A stretch of DNA of 64,000 bases from Bradyrhizobium sp. 141 (GTDB lineage Bacteria > Pseudomonadota > Alphaproteobacteria > Rhizobiales > Xanthobacteraceae): the NCBI RefSeq assembly GCF_023074055.1, contig NZ_JADPKR010000100.1, forward strand, positions 149,272 through 213,271. The letters are read 5' to 3'. Made by a program: the position numbers and the translations under genes. The notes beneath the pieces are model-generated. The model saw only the letters and a program-made list of their open reading frames with translations, was not told the DNA's origin and did no database searches. Below are positions 26,174-34,765 of this stretch, piece after piece. Each line of letters begins with the position of its first letter. The first letter of the stretch is position 1.

Positions 26174-26270
26174 CGGCGCGTCCCGGGCGATGCGAAGCAT
26201 CGTCCCGCGCGCCGGGTGAGGGCTTTCTCGTCTTGGGGACTATCCCATTGAGGATACACCCTCTCCCCAA

Positions 26271-26294
26271 CCCTCTCCCGCAAGCGGGAGAGGG
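26271..26294. repeat. Extragenic palindrome, right box
   Basis: CCCTCTCCCGC and GCGGGAGAGGG form 11-bp arms around AA. It is preceded by a half repeat (CCCTCTCCCCAA). It lies ~97 bases downstream of the left box, so the pair brackets an ~100-bp unit. Confidence 0.8.
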
Positions 26295-26450
26295 AGTGCA
26301 CCTCTGTCGTTGCCGCGATCTAGCTTCATGCGATAGCCCTGCGGCACGCGGGGGCGACCGCGCGGCAATTCGGCACCGCTTTGCCGTTTGGTGCTTCGAT
26401 CCTTTTTGCTATGGTTCCGGCAACTATTCCCGGATTGAAGGAGCAAAGAG

Positions 26451-26726
26451 GTGCCGGTCAAAAATTTGCGGACATTGGTTGGGTTGGCAGCTGCTTTGAT
26501 ACTGGCTGTGCCGGCAACGGCTTCAGCCATCACGGTCGAAGTGGCACGCGCATGCGAAGCGGCGGTGGCGAAGGCCTTTCCGCCCAGGCAAATCGGCAAC
26601 CCGGCGGCCGGTAGCGCCAAGGGAACGGCCAAGGATCAGCGCGAATACTTCAAAAAATGCGTCGCGAACAACGGCAAGGTCGACGACGCGCCGGCGGAGG
26701 CGAAGGACAGCAAGCCCGCCAAATAG
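26451..26726 (+). CDS. Small exported protein with paired cysteines
   Basis: This 91-residue protein starts at GTG (MPVKNLRTL) with a good GGAG site. Signal peptide residues ~8-26 (VGLAAALILAVPATASA) precede a mature part with two cysteines (ARACEAAV and FKKCVANN), likely disulfide-linked, and a Lys/Asp/Pro-rich tail. Its function is unknown to me. It converges with the next gene. Confidence 0.65.
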   Translation: MPVKNLRTLVGLAAALILAVPATASAITVEVARACEAAVAKAFPPRQIGNPAAGSAKGTAKDQREYFKKCVANNGKVDDAPAEAKDSKPAK

Positions 26727-26741
26727 GACATCGGGGCTCGG

Positions 26742-27947
26742 CTAGCGTCGGGGCGGCGGACAGGGCGAGTAGAACGCGCCGTTCGCCGCGTTGATGCGTT
26801 CGACGCATTGATTGGGATCGGTGATCGTTCCGGCCACCGTGAAGTCGTAGCCCATGCCCTTGACCACCACGATGTAACGACCAGGAGCGAGCGTAAAGCC
26901 GTCTTGCTCTGGTTGAAGCAATAGCATCCTCGACTGATCGTCGATCGGGCCTACCTTGTAAGGGTAGGACATGCTGCGGATGACCCAGGAATCGCCGGCG
27001 CTGACCATGGCCGCTTTCCCCGTGGCATCGACGCCCATCGCGCGGGAGACTTTCGCAATCACCCGAACTTCGGTCCCGCTTGCATCGACACCCCCATCGG
27101 GCCTGAACACGATGAATTTGACGTCGCCGTCCGCCAATGTCGTCGCGCTCGGCGTGCTGATGGCTGCCGAGATCGCGACGCGGCGGTCCGGAATCTTGCC
27201 CGGCACCGACTTGAGCTCATGGAGCTGGCCCTCGCTCAGGGCATAGACGCCAAACGTCGTCGGCAGGGGCATCGATGGTTGTGCAGGTTGCGCCGGCTCT
27301 TTCTGGCTATCGGGCGTCCGTTCAGCAGTCTCGCCCACCGCGGGAGGCGGGCTGGCGATCGGCTGGGTTTCCGGGCTGTTCGGTGCTCGCTGCGGCGGCC
27401 GCGCCATCTGCGTCAATGCGGTCAATTGTGTCTTCAGTTTAGGCCAATAGACAGCCACGGTCGCGGCCCCGCCAATGAGCAGGAGGATGGCGGTCAATCG
27501 AACCAGAGATTTGAAGACGCCCCTCCGTTTGGGTTGGTCGAGCGCGGCTGGACGGCGCGGTGCTCCCGTGTCCTTCGGAGTGGGCGGCAAAGCCGAAACC
27601 GGTGGCGACATCGGAACGGGTGGGGGAGTGGGAGCTGTTGGGGGGACCGGAGCGGCGCTTGCCGCGACGAGTTCTTGCGGTTCCGACGCGGCGCTGCGCT
27701 CGAAGGAACGCTCGACCTCCTTGATGGCACGTTCGAGAACTTGCTGAAGCTCGCGAGATTCCCGCACATCGGCGTGCGTGAATTGCTCCAGAAGCTTGAC
27801 GCGCGCGAGCTCGTAGACGATCTCCCGCATCTGCCGGGGATCGTCGGATACGGCGCGGATTCGGCTCGACAGGAGACGGATAAACCCGGCTTTGATCTGT
27901 TGCGTCGAGGGAGCGTTGGCCGCAGTTTCACCGGAGTCGGTCATCAA
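26742..27947 (-). CDS. Membrane-anchored protein with Pro-rich linker, unknown function
   Basis: This 401-residue protein has an N-terminal cytoplasmic helical domain (~18-90, IRLLSSRIRAVSDDPRQMRE), a Pro-rich segment (~95-140), a transmembrane helix (~150-168, TAILLLIGGAATVAVYW), another Pro-rich stretch and a periplasmic C-terminal domain (~230-400) with four-strand-type repeats ending CVERINAANGAFYSPCPPP. Two cysteines near the end may pair. I know related proteins only as hypotheticals in Bradyrhizobium. Start ATG-ATG; first taken. Confidence 0.75.
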   Translation of the reverse strand: MMTDSGETAANAPSTQQIKAGFIRLLSSRIRAVSDDPRQMREIVYELARVKLLEQFTHADVRESRELQQVLERAIKEVERSFERSAASEPQELVAASAAPVPPTAPTPPPVPMSPPVSALPPTPKDTGAPRRPAALDQPKRRGVFKSLVRLTAILLLIGGAATVAVYWPKLKTQLTALTQMARPPQRAPNSPETQPIASPPPAVGETAERTPDSQKEPAQPAQPSMPLPTTFGVYALSEGQLHELKSVPGKIPDRRVAISAAISTPSATTLADGDVKFIVFRPDGGVDASGTEVRVIAKVSRAMGVDATGKAAMVSAGDSWVIRSMSYPYKVGPIDDQSRMLLLQPEQDGFTLAPGRYIVVVKGMGYDFTVAGTITDPNQCVERINAANGAFYSPCPPPRR

Positions 27948-28127
27948 GGCCGATCAAGTAGCCCGAATGAGGCTGTTTCGCTAGGTTTTTTCGCTTGAAA
28001 CGTCTCCACCGAGCCAGCTTCCCCTGTCATTGCCGGGCCTGCCAAAGCTCCGCGGTGTTTCGAAGGTGCTTGCTTTTAGAGGAAAACCTGTGACATTTCG
28101 CCAAGCTCCTCATTCTGGTGTTCGACC

Positions 28128-28373
28128 ATGCGCGGCGTTCTAGCAGTCCTCTCGGTTTTGACGTTCCTGGCTTCGCCTGCCGTTGCACAAGGGATCAAGG
28201 ATCAGGCCAACACCACGAGCTCCAGCATCATCACCACGCCGACCAAGAAGGCGCAAACCAATCAGACGGCCTCGCGGCCGACCGCCGTTCGGAACCTCTC
28301 GGGCAGGCTGCCCGCTGGGAAGTCGGCTCAGGGCGTCTGGCGCGATGGCAAGCTAGTCGCCGTTCCCCGCTGA
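28128..28373 (+). CDS. Small secreted protein, AQG-KD family member 2
   Basis: This 81-residue protein has a signal peptide (LAVLSVLTFLASPAVA) and a Thr/Ser/Lys-rich mature part beginning QGIKDQANTTSSS. A conserved-looking C-terminus (SAQGVWRDGKLVAVPR) is probably its only folded region. It is 69 bases upstream of another member (28443) and shares the QG-x-K/N-D cleavage region with 23462. Confidence 0.7.
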   Translation: MRGVLAVLSVLTFLASPAVAQGIKDQANTTSSSIITTPTKKAQTNQTASRPTAVRNLSGRLPAGKSAQGVWRDGKLVAVPR

Positions 28374-28442
28374 GGCCGCCACCCAACTAACCGTGAAGGA
28401 ACGGTGATCGCCTCCCTGACGTTCTTGCTCGGGAGATAATTC

Positions 28443-28682
28443 ATGAAACGACCAGTCCTGATCGCAATTGCGTTGCTTGTGCCTGCCGCCGCCTGGGGCC
28501 AGGGCGTCAACGATCCGTCGACGCCCAACCGCAACGTGATCATTGTCAATCCGTCGCAGCCGTCGGGCAGCACGGCCACGCCGAATTACCCGAGCCGGAT
28601 CCAGGCGCCACTGACCCGCGGCGGGCGAGCTATACCCTATTACGGAAACAGAACCCGGGGCAGTGCCTCAAGTAGGCGGTAG
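28443..28682 (+). CDS. Small secreted protein, AQG-KD family member 3
   Basis: This 79-residue protein has a short signal peptide (VLIAIALLVPAAAWG), then QGVNDPSTPNRNVIIVNP and a Pro/Ser/Arg-rich tail (RTRGSASSRR). The ATG has a GGGAG site. The mature N-terminus matches members 1 and 2. It lies on the same strand as member 2, so they may be co-transcribed. No function is known. Confidence 0.68.
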   Translation: MKRPVLIAIALLVPAAAWGQGVNDPSTPNRNVIIVNPSQPSGSTATPNYPSRIQAPLTRGGRAIPYYGNRTRGSASSRR

Positions 28683-28799
28683 GTGTGCCGCCGGCTGGCC
28701 TAAGAGAACATCGCGAACATCAGCCGTTCGGCCGCCGTGCCCGATTTTCGGTAAATAACGGAACGCTACTGTCCCCTAAGAGAGCGGCGTCTTGGCGAG

Positions 28800-29177
28800 C
28801 TATTGAGGATTGACCTCGACCTCTAGGGTCGATGTCCCTGCACCGTGAAGCTTTTTACCCGAGATCAGAAGGGTGAATTTATCGGGACCTTGCTTGTCGG
28901 CTGCTGCCAGATAGCGGAAGCCGGACCCGACCACGGTCAATTGTCCCCTTGATGGTCCGCTCACGACCGATACCTTGAAGATCTGCATGTACGACCAACG
29001 CAGGCCCTGGATGCAGTCGGATCCAGGCTGGATGGTCAGCGTCCACGTCACTGTGTCTCCCGACAGTTCGAACGGCGTCCGTTCCTTGATGCAGAGCGGA
29101 CTGGCGTGAGCCGCCATGACTAGCGCAGCGGAAGCTGCGATGCAGGCAGCTAGCAGCAACAAGGGTTTTTGAGGCAT
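28800..29177 (-). CDS. Exported small beta-rich protein
   Basis: This 125-residue protein has a signal peptide (LLLLAACIAASAALVMAAHA) and a mature domain with two cysteines (PLCIKE and SDCIQG), alternating hydrophobic strands (TVTWTLTIQP, FRYLAAADK, KFTLLISG) and a Gly-rich end. It is probably periplasmic with one disulfide. No family recognised. Upstream 238 bases show no gene. Confidence 0.65.
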   Translation of the reverse strand: MPQKPLLLLAACIAASAALVMAAHASPLCIKERTPFELSGDTVTWTLTIQPGSDCIQGLRWSYMQIFKVSVVSGPSRGQLTVVGSGFRYLAAADKQGPDKFTLLISGKKLHGAGTSTLEVEVNPQ

Positions 29178-29415
29178 GCGACGGCAGCTCCACGCGCCAT
29201 TCCCGAAGAGAATATCAGCGAGCTAACGAGGTCTTCGACTCCTCGGGCTCGCCAGGTGCTCGTCAACTTCGTGCCAGACGAGGTTGCAAGCTAAAGCGCA
29301 AAGCTTGCCTGCGAATTCGCTTTCTTGCAATTGGCAAAGGTAAAGATTGATGAGCCGGGCATAAGGGGTTTCCGGCCAATGGTCGTCCTTATGCTCTGTC
29401 TTTGGAGTTATCAGC

Positions 29416-29865
29416 GTGCGAACCGCTCGACGTGACCATTCGCTAGATGACGGAAGGCGGTTGGGGACGCTGTCTCGAGCTGTCGTTTCCCTTGCCGCTG
29501 CCCTCGGCTTTGGTCTCGCCTACCCTTGCTTCTGTCTTGCTCAGGCCGATCCGGAGCCCTCGCTCAGCGACTATCTTCCACCAAGCGAGCCAGAAGTAAC
29601 GCGCGACGAATGGCGGCAGCGGATCGAGGACGCTCGGCGCCGCGCCAAGGAAGCTTCGCGCGAGCGGCGGGAGCATCCCGAGCTCTACAAGCCGATTCCG
29701 GAAGATCCGGACCTTGTCGCGACCGAACGCCTTCTCCGCGACGATAGCCTGCAGCGAGGCGATATCGTCACGACCAAGAAGGGCATGTTCGTCTATCAGG
29801 GGCGATCCGACCAACCGCGTCGCGATCAGGACTTCGTGCCGGTCAACCCGAAATCGGTGCGCTGA
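29416..29865 (+). CDS. Exported protein with charged helix, unknown function
   Basis: This 149-residue protein begins at GTG with an N-terminal hydrophobic stretch (AVVSLAAALGFGLAYPCFCLA, ~22-42), probably a signal sequence or anchor. It is followed by an Arg/Glu-rich helix (WRQRIEDARRRAKEASRERR) and a C-terminal YKPIPEDPDL segment. The stop abuts the next (minus-strand) stop within three bases. I do not recognise a family. Confidence 0.55.
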   Translation: MRTARRDHSLDDGRRLGTLSRAVVSLAAALGFGLAYPCFCLAQADPEPSLSDYLPPSEPEVTRDEWRQRIEDARRRAKEASRERREHPELYKPIPEDPDLVATERLLRDDSLQRGDIVTTKKGMFVYQGRSDQPRRDQDFVPVNPKSVR

Positions 29866-29868
29866 AAT

Positions 29869-30528
29869 TCAGTAGCGCCGCAAGATCTCGTTGAATTTGG
29901 GATCGGTCACTTTCGTGGTGTCGAGCAGCAGCGCCTTGCCTTGCGGAGTTGCCTGCACATAGGCCGCGATCAGCAGCGGCTCGTAACGCGAGCGATTGGC
30001 AAACGCCGAGCGGATGTCGGATTGCGCCAGCAGCTTGATCTCCTCGTCCGTGGCGGCTGCGCTCGAGGTCACGGTCTGGACGCGAGCGAAGGCAACGTCG
30101 ATCGGCACCGATCCGGTCAGGTAGGACATCTTCACCGCAGGCGTTGCCGTTTCGCCGGACTGGACCTGCAGCGTGCCGAGCGTGAGCCAGAGTGCGGGCC
30201 TGATCGGCGAGACTTTCAAGGCTGCGACGAGGGCGGCTTGGGCGGCCTTGTTCTCGCTGGCCCTTCCGCCCGCTTCGGCTGAAGGGCGGTGAAGAACGTC
30301 AGCGGCCATTGCCGCCGCGTAATTCGCGAGCAGATCCCCCTCTAGCGACAACGATGCCAAAACACCGCCGGCCAGCTTGGCCTTGTCGGGTGGAATCTCG
30401 CCAGAGAACAAATCGCTCGCGCGGAAGTTCGGTCGTATGAGATCGCCGTAGAATTCCATGCCGGCATGAAGCGCCAGCACGATCGCAGTTGAGATGCCGA
30501 TGACGCGAAGCAGGATCATGCGGTTCAT
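29869..30528 (-). CDS. EPS-region TPR-like anchored protein, paralogue of 41547
   Basis: This 219-residue protein has an N-terminal transmembrane segment (VIGISTAIVLALHAGMEFYG) and then helical hairpins with a TPR-like pattern (LKVSPIRPALWLTLGTLQ, SYLTGSVPIDVAFARVQ). The sequence around SP-x4-LWL-x-L and YL-x3-S-x-P is shared with the gene at 41547 beside the BY-kinase, which points to a common role in the polysaccharide machinery. Exact function is unknown. Confidence 0.6.
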   Translation of the reverse strand: MNRMILLRVIGISTAIVLALHAGMEFYGDLIRPNFRASDLFSGEIPPDKAKLAGGVLASLSLEGDLLANYAAAMAADVLHRPSAEAGGRASENKAAQAALVAALKVSPIRPALWLTLGTLQVQSGETATPAVKMSYLTGSVPIDVAFARVQTVTSSAAATDEEIKLLAQSDIRSAFANRSRYEPLLIAAYVQATPQGKALLLDTTKVTDPKFNEILRRY

Positions 30529-30590
30529 GTTGAAATCGGCGAGGCCTGTGAGGGCGGAGCGAACGCGGGATTGAAAGGAAAGTTGGGACC

Positions 30591-31328
30591 TTAAATGGCC
30601 ATCAGACTATCGCCTTGGATCGTCAACAGCGTCAAGTTTCCGGTCGCATAGGCACCGGTGTCGATGTTGATGCGGTTCGGGCGAATATCGGGCACGCTGA
30701 CGGGCGTATGACCGTGGACGATATATTTCCCGAAGCGCTCCTCGGAGGCGAGGAATTCCTCGCGGATCCAGAGCAGGTCCTCATCCTTCTGGCGCTCGAG
30801 CGCGACACCAGGCTTGACGCCGGCATGGACGAAGAAGAAGTCGCCGCAGGTAAAGGACGAGGGCAATTGCTGCAGGAAGGCGAGGTGCTCGGGCGGCAGC
30901 GCGCGCTTCAGTCCTTCGATCAGCTCGACCTGTTGCTCTGCGGACGGATTCATCGTCGGCGTGACGCCGTAGGAGACCAGCGTCAACAGGCCGCCATAGT
31001 GGCGCCACTCCTGCAGGCGGGCGGGGTCTTTGAGCACCTCGAGCAGGAAGACCTCGTGGTTGCCCTTGAGGCAAACCGTCTCATGCGTCTTTGAGCGCGC
31101 GATCAACAGATCAAGAACGGCGCGTGAGTCCGGGCCGCGGTCGACATAGTCCCCGAGAAAGACCTGAATGGCCCGCCCGGGAGCGGAGCGGGCCAGATCG
31201 GCGTCGATCACGGTTAACAGCGATTGAAGCAAATCGGCGCGGCCGTGCACGTCGCCGATGGCATAGACGCGAACGCCGTCGGGAAGCCGCGGCTTGGTCT
31301 TCTTTCGAAAGCGTCTGGAAAGGCCCAT
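30591..31328 (-). CDS. PPP-family metallophosphatase (Ser/Thr-type)
   Basis: This 245-residue enzyme has the metal-binding motifs GDVHG (25-29), GDYVDRG (59-65), GNHE (89-92) and VHAG and VHGHTP in the second half, the order of the phosphoprotein phosphatase superfamily. It would dephosphorylate phosphoproteins or dinucleotides in the cytoplasm. It is located near polysaccharide genes, and it may act against the BY-kinase downstream, which lacks a recognisable Wzb-type or PHP phosphatase in this window. That assignment is an inference. Confidence 0.88.
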   Translation of the reverse strand: MGLSRRFRKKTKPRLPDGVRVYAIGDVHGRADLLQSLLTVIDADLARSAPGRAIQVFLGDYVDRGPDSRAVLDLLIARSKTHETVCLKGNHEVFLLEVLKDPARLQEWRHYGGLLTLVSYGVTPTMNPSAEQQVELIEGLKRALPPEHLAFLQQLPSSFTCGDFFFVHAGVKPGVALERQKDEDLLWIREEFLASEERFGKYIVHGHTPVSVPDIRPNRINIDTGAYATGNLTLLTIQGDSLMAI

Positions 31329-31521
31329 CAGGTCGGTCGAATCGCTGCTAGCGTCACGCGCGGAACGTCGTGACCGCTCTTAGCAGAACAAGTCACACAT
31401 CGGTATTCTTAATTGTTTCCGACCGATGAGCCCGCATTTTGATTAAAGGATCGCGCGGCCTTTGAGCCGTATTTCAAGACGTCTCACGTAGCGTCTCCTC
31501 AACAAGAACGGGGAGCGCGAC

Positions 31522-32148
31522 ATGCGCAAAGTTGTAAAGTTCCTGGCGGCCGTGGCCGCCATCGTCGTTGCTGCAGGGGTGCAGCAGCGCGCTGAAGCCG
31601 CTTTCGTCGGTGCGCCCTTGGGGCTGCGCGGTGCGATCCAGTACATCAAGTTCGACCAGCCGACGCTGGCTCCGATGGCGTTCACGCTGTTCTGCCTGAA
31701 GTACAAGGACGAGTGCAAGCCGCGGCCGCAGCACATCGTGTTCAGGGGCGGGCGCCTGAAGCTTACGGCGGAGCGGCTGGCGCAGATGCAAGAGGTCAAC
31801 CAGAAGATCAATACCGCCATCCGTCCCGAGGCCAATTTGGAAGGGCTGCGGGGCGAGAAATGGCTGCTGCATCCGACCAGTGGCGACTGCAACGATTACG
31901 CTGTGACAAAACGCCACGAACTGATCGCCAAGGGCTTTCCGGCGCGCTCGGTGCTGCTCAGCGAGGTCGTGACCACCTGGGGCGAGCATCATCTCGTCGT
32001 CGTGGTGCGCACCTTCGCCGGCGATCTCGTGCTGGACAATCTCTCCGGCCACATCCTGCCGTGGTCGAAGAAGCCCTATCGCTGGGTCCGCATTCAGTCG
32101 CCCAAGAACCCGAACTATTGGGCCTCACTCGGCGATCGCGCGGTCTGA
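31522..32148 (+). CDS. Transglutaminase-like cysteine peptidase (BTLCP)
   Basis: This 208-residue exported enzyme has a signal peptide (~1-27) and a papain-like fold with catalytic C123 (GDCNDYA), H157 (GEHHLVVV) and D172 (LVLDNLSG). Rhizobial members of the family (DUF920, BTLCP) are periplasmic and are frequently found beside type I secretion or polysaccharide genes; LapG is the best-known relative. Its substrate here is unknown. It is upstream of the EPS export genes and converges with a Wzy-like gene. The start has a GGAG site in GGGGAGCGCGAC. Confidence 0.85.
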   Translation: MRKVVKFLAAVAAIVVAAGVQQRAEAAFVGAPLGLRGAIQYIKFDQPTLAPMAFTLFCLKYKDECKPRPQHIVFRGGRLKLTAERLAQMQEVNQKINTAIRPEANLEGLRGEKWLLHPTSGDCNDYAVTKRHELIAKGFPARSVLLSEVVTTWGEHHLVVVVRTFAGDLVLDNLSGHILPWSKKPYRWVRIQSPKNPNYWASLGDRAV

Positions 32149-32159
32149 TCACCCGCGCT

Positions 32160-33431
32160 CTATCGTGATCCGGATTGGCTGACGCTCTGCGACAACCCCA
32201 GTCCCACGATCACCGCAAGGCACAGGATTGCTGCCGGCCGCAGCAATCCGGGCCCGGCCAAGCTCTGAACTAGCGCAAACAAAACACAGGCTGCGGCGGC
32301 CGCAGGGAAGAACGAGTCGCGTCCGCGCTGCAAGGCGCCGAAGAACAGGCGCACCAGAACGATCGAGCTCACCGCCAGCGCGGCAGCCAGGGCGATCCAT
32401 CCCATGCAAGCAAAGACCGCCGTGGCTGTCGACGGCGCGGTCAAAGCGGCTCCGACATCGCTCTGGTAGATCCGGCCCACCGCAGCAAAGGTCCCGGCGC
32501 CCGCGCCGAACCAGCGCGTATCGGTCAACATGCGCTCCAGCGCGGCCCGCGTTTCGGCCCCCACATCCGGGACGAGCCGCAAGAGGACCGGTCCGGAGCC
32601 TTTTTCGAACAGGAAGGACAGGACGATCGCAGCCCCGATCAAGGCGGCGGCAGACAACGCGCCCGCTGCGAGCGGCGATAGATCGAGCCTGCGAATGACG
32701 AGGATCAGCAGGATCAGCACAATGCCAAAGGCCGCGGCGATCGCGCTGTTCGTGCCAGACAGGCCGAACACCGCAAGCGCGCTTGCCAGCGCGCCCATAA
32801 GCCCGCAAAGGCCGATCGCCACCGAGCGAAGGACGGAGTGATGCGTCTCGGCCCGTTCGGCAGCGAGTTGCATCACTGCCAGATTGAGCATGAGGCCGAG
32901 GCCGGCCATGGTTGCCGTGAGATCAGCGGGAACGGTCGCCGCAACCGCCGGCGACAGCCGATGCAGGTCCAACATCAAGGCGGAGACCGCGGTTACGCCG
33001 CTCAGCACAAAGAGAACCAGCTCGGCACGGCTGCGGTTGCGGACCACCAGGATGGTGACGCCGAGCAACGAGATCGCCGCAAGCGCCAGCAGCAGCGCGC
33101 CGACGGTCAAGCCGATATCGGCCGTGATCGGTCCGAACGGCAGGCCACCTATGGCATCGTGCGTGCTGGCCCAGATCGGATGGGCAAAGCTCAGTGGAAG
33201 AGGGGCGAGCTGGGCCGCGATGAAAAGCGGAATGGCGATCGGGATCCAGCGGCCCCAGGAGGTCGCGCGAACATAGTGCTCGTAATCGGCTTTTCGCGCG
33301 CTCGCAGTGGCCGCCAACAGGCTTAGCGCAACGGCCATCGTCCCGAGCTGTGCACCGAACTTGGCGCCGGCGATTTCGAGAGTGGAAGCGGAGACGATGG
33401 AAACGATGAGGGCAAAATAAGCGAGGGACAA
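32160..33431 (-). CDS. O-antigen ligase/polymerase-like membrane protein, short form
   Basis: This 423-residue protein has about 10 transmembrane helices and a periplasmic loop with WFGAGAGTFAAVGRIYQSD, matching the WFG-x-G-x-GTF motif of the Wzy/WaaL family seen also in the gene at 36745 (WFGTGMGTFQWAF). It lacks the usual HN-x-Y-L segment of well-characterised ligases. It may act in EPS polymerisation or as a regulatory relative. It is convergent with the BTLCP gene. Confidence 0.7.
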   Translation of the reverse strand: MSLAYFALIVSIVSASTLEIAGAKFGAQLGTMAVALSLLAATASARKADYEHYVRATSWGRWIPIAIPLFIAAQLAPLPLSFAHPIWASTHDAIGGLPFGPITADIGLTVGALLLALAAISLLGVTILVVRNRSRAELVLFVLSGVTAVSALMLDLHRLSPAVAATVPADLTATMAGLGLMLNLAVMQLAAERAETHHSVLRSVAIGLCGLMGALASALAVFGLSGTNSAIAAAFGIVLILLILVIRRLDLSPLAAGALSAAALIGAAIVLSFLFEKGSGPVLLRLVPDVGAETRAALERMLTDTRWFGAGAGTFAAVGRIYQSDVGAALTAPSTATAVFACMGWIALAAALAVSSIVLVRLFFGALQRGRDSFFPAAAAACVLFALVQSLAGPGLLRPAAILCLAVIVGLGLSQSVSQSGSR

Positions 33432-33573
33432 ACGGCGCGCTCGAAGGGAATCCTGAAACGGTCAGGTCACCATACAAGCGAGCGGGTGGTTTTCAAACAG
33501 AGGCCTGCCTCGGTCCAACGCTTAAGCCTCGGGCCGTTTGCGCGCGGGCTCGTCGCAGCGTTGATCGGCGCGA

Positions 33574-33858
33574 TCAGCGCGTGGCCTTGATCGGGCGACC
33601 GAAGACGCGCCCGGCACGTGCGGCGGCAAGGCCAAAGCGCGCGCCCGACCCAAAGAGATAGCCGCCCTGGAGGGCGATAGCTGCGAGTGCCACGCCTTTC
33701 AGGCTATCGAGCACGGCGACATCGACCATCAGCCCGACCGGGACGGCGGCAAGCACCATGACGAGGGTCAATGGCAAGAGCACCAGGACGCGAAAGCGTT
33801 GGCCCAGCACGGCACCTACCAGAAAGCTGAAAATCAAAAGCGCGGTCATCCGAAACAC
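33574..33858 (-). CDS. Small two- to three-helix membrane protein
   Basis: This 94-residue protein has transmembrane segments LLIFSFLVGAVLG, VLVLLPLTLVMVLAAVPVGL and a weaker third (GVALAAIALQGGYLFG), with a basic C-terminus. No family recognised. M1 or M4 could be the start. It lies between the Wzy-like gene and an exported protein on the same strand. Confidence 0.6.
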   Translation of the reverse strand: MFRMTALLIFSFLVGAVLGQRFRVLVLLPLTLVMVLAAVPVGLMVDVAVLDSLKGVALAAIALQGGYLFGSGARFGLAAARAGRVFGRPIKATR

Positions 33859-33923
33859 TCCGTGCTTCGGACCCTAGGTTCCCCACCCTAAAAAGACCCT
33901 TAAGTCGTATGGCTAAATTTGGC

Positions 33924-34487
33924 CTATTGGCTGCAATTTGCCAGCAGCGAATGATAGGCCTCCCGCAAGCCGTTCAGCGCCACCATACCCTTGATCTCGC
34001 TGTCGCTTTCCCGGACTACCACGGACAGCGAGGGCGTCGTCTGCCATTTGCCGGCGGCAAAGGCCGAGACCTCGTCGGGCAGCAGTACGGCGGCGCCGGC
34101 GGCAGCCATGCTGGCGTCAAAGGTCAGAGTGCCGCCGTTGCTCGCGGCGATGGTGACCTTGGGGTGGCTCCGCGGCGGAAAGGGCCGGATCAAAGCCACC
34201 AGCACGTCAATCTTGCCCTTCGGTGCGCAGCGCACGATCAGGCCGGCGAAGTCCGGGTCGGATTGGGTCGTGTCCGCCGTCTTCGTGATGGCCGCGAAGC
34301 TTTCGCCGTCCTTGGCCCCCTGGGTGCGGCTGAACTTCCAAACGGAGGAGAGGGCTGGGGTGGCCACCTCAACGATGGCGGCCCCCTGGCACGAGGATCG
34401 TGCGCAGGGGGTCACAGAACCCCATGGGCGATCAGCGGCGCCAAGGAGGGCGCCTGCCAACAGCGGGACAAGAAGGAAGCCGGACAA
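33924..34487 (-). CDS. Exported four-cysteine protein, EPS region
   Basis: This 187-residue protein has an N-terminal hydrophobic signal (FLLVPLLAGALLGAA) and four cysteines (TPCARSSC, IVRCAPKG, LLANCSQ) that may form two disulfides. The fold is unknown; no catalytic motif is visible. Strand-rich content (KVTIAASNGGTLTFDASM) suggests a periplasmic beta protein. It is divergent from the export lipoprotein gene across a 278-base spacer. Confidence 0.65.
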   Translation of the reverse strand: MSGFLLVPLLAGALLGAADRPWGSVTPCARSSCQGAAIVEVATPALSSVWKFSRTQGAKDGESFAAITKTADTTQSDPDFAGLIVRCAPKGKIDVLVALIRPFPPRSHPKVTIAASNGGTLTFDASMAAAGAAVLLPDEVSAFAAGKWQTTPSLSVVVRESDSEIKGMVALNGLREAYHSLLANCSQ

Positions 34488-34765
34488 TGGGAGTTCCTAT
34501 CCTTAACGGCCCAGACTTAGCAGAGCGGAGAGAGGTCAAGAAGCCTCGCGCTCGACACAGGGAGCCCTTGAGTTGGGCGGTTTGCTCGCCGACCGGGCAC
34601 ACGAAATACAACAAATAGTCACAAAGGGTTAAACCAAGCCCCAAAGAGTGGCCCCCACGCAACAGTAGCCAACGGATCGCTCCGTTAACCTTCGGGAACC
34701 CTTGTCGCACCACCCCCTAGGCCGTACCAATCAGGGGCTAATAGGGGACTCCTGGGGCGCGATTC

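Larger units (their letters stand above)
26108..26450. other. Intergenic repeat region
   Basis: 343 bases with two strong palindromes (described separately) joined by an inner imperfect hairpin (GGGCGATGC-GAA-GCATCGTCC, ~26186-26206). No gene is apparent. The last 100 bases hold the promoter of the GTG-start secreted protein. Confidence 0.6.
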
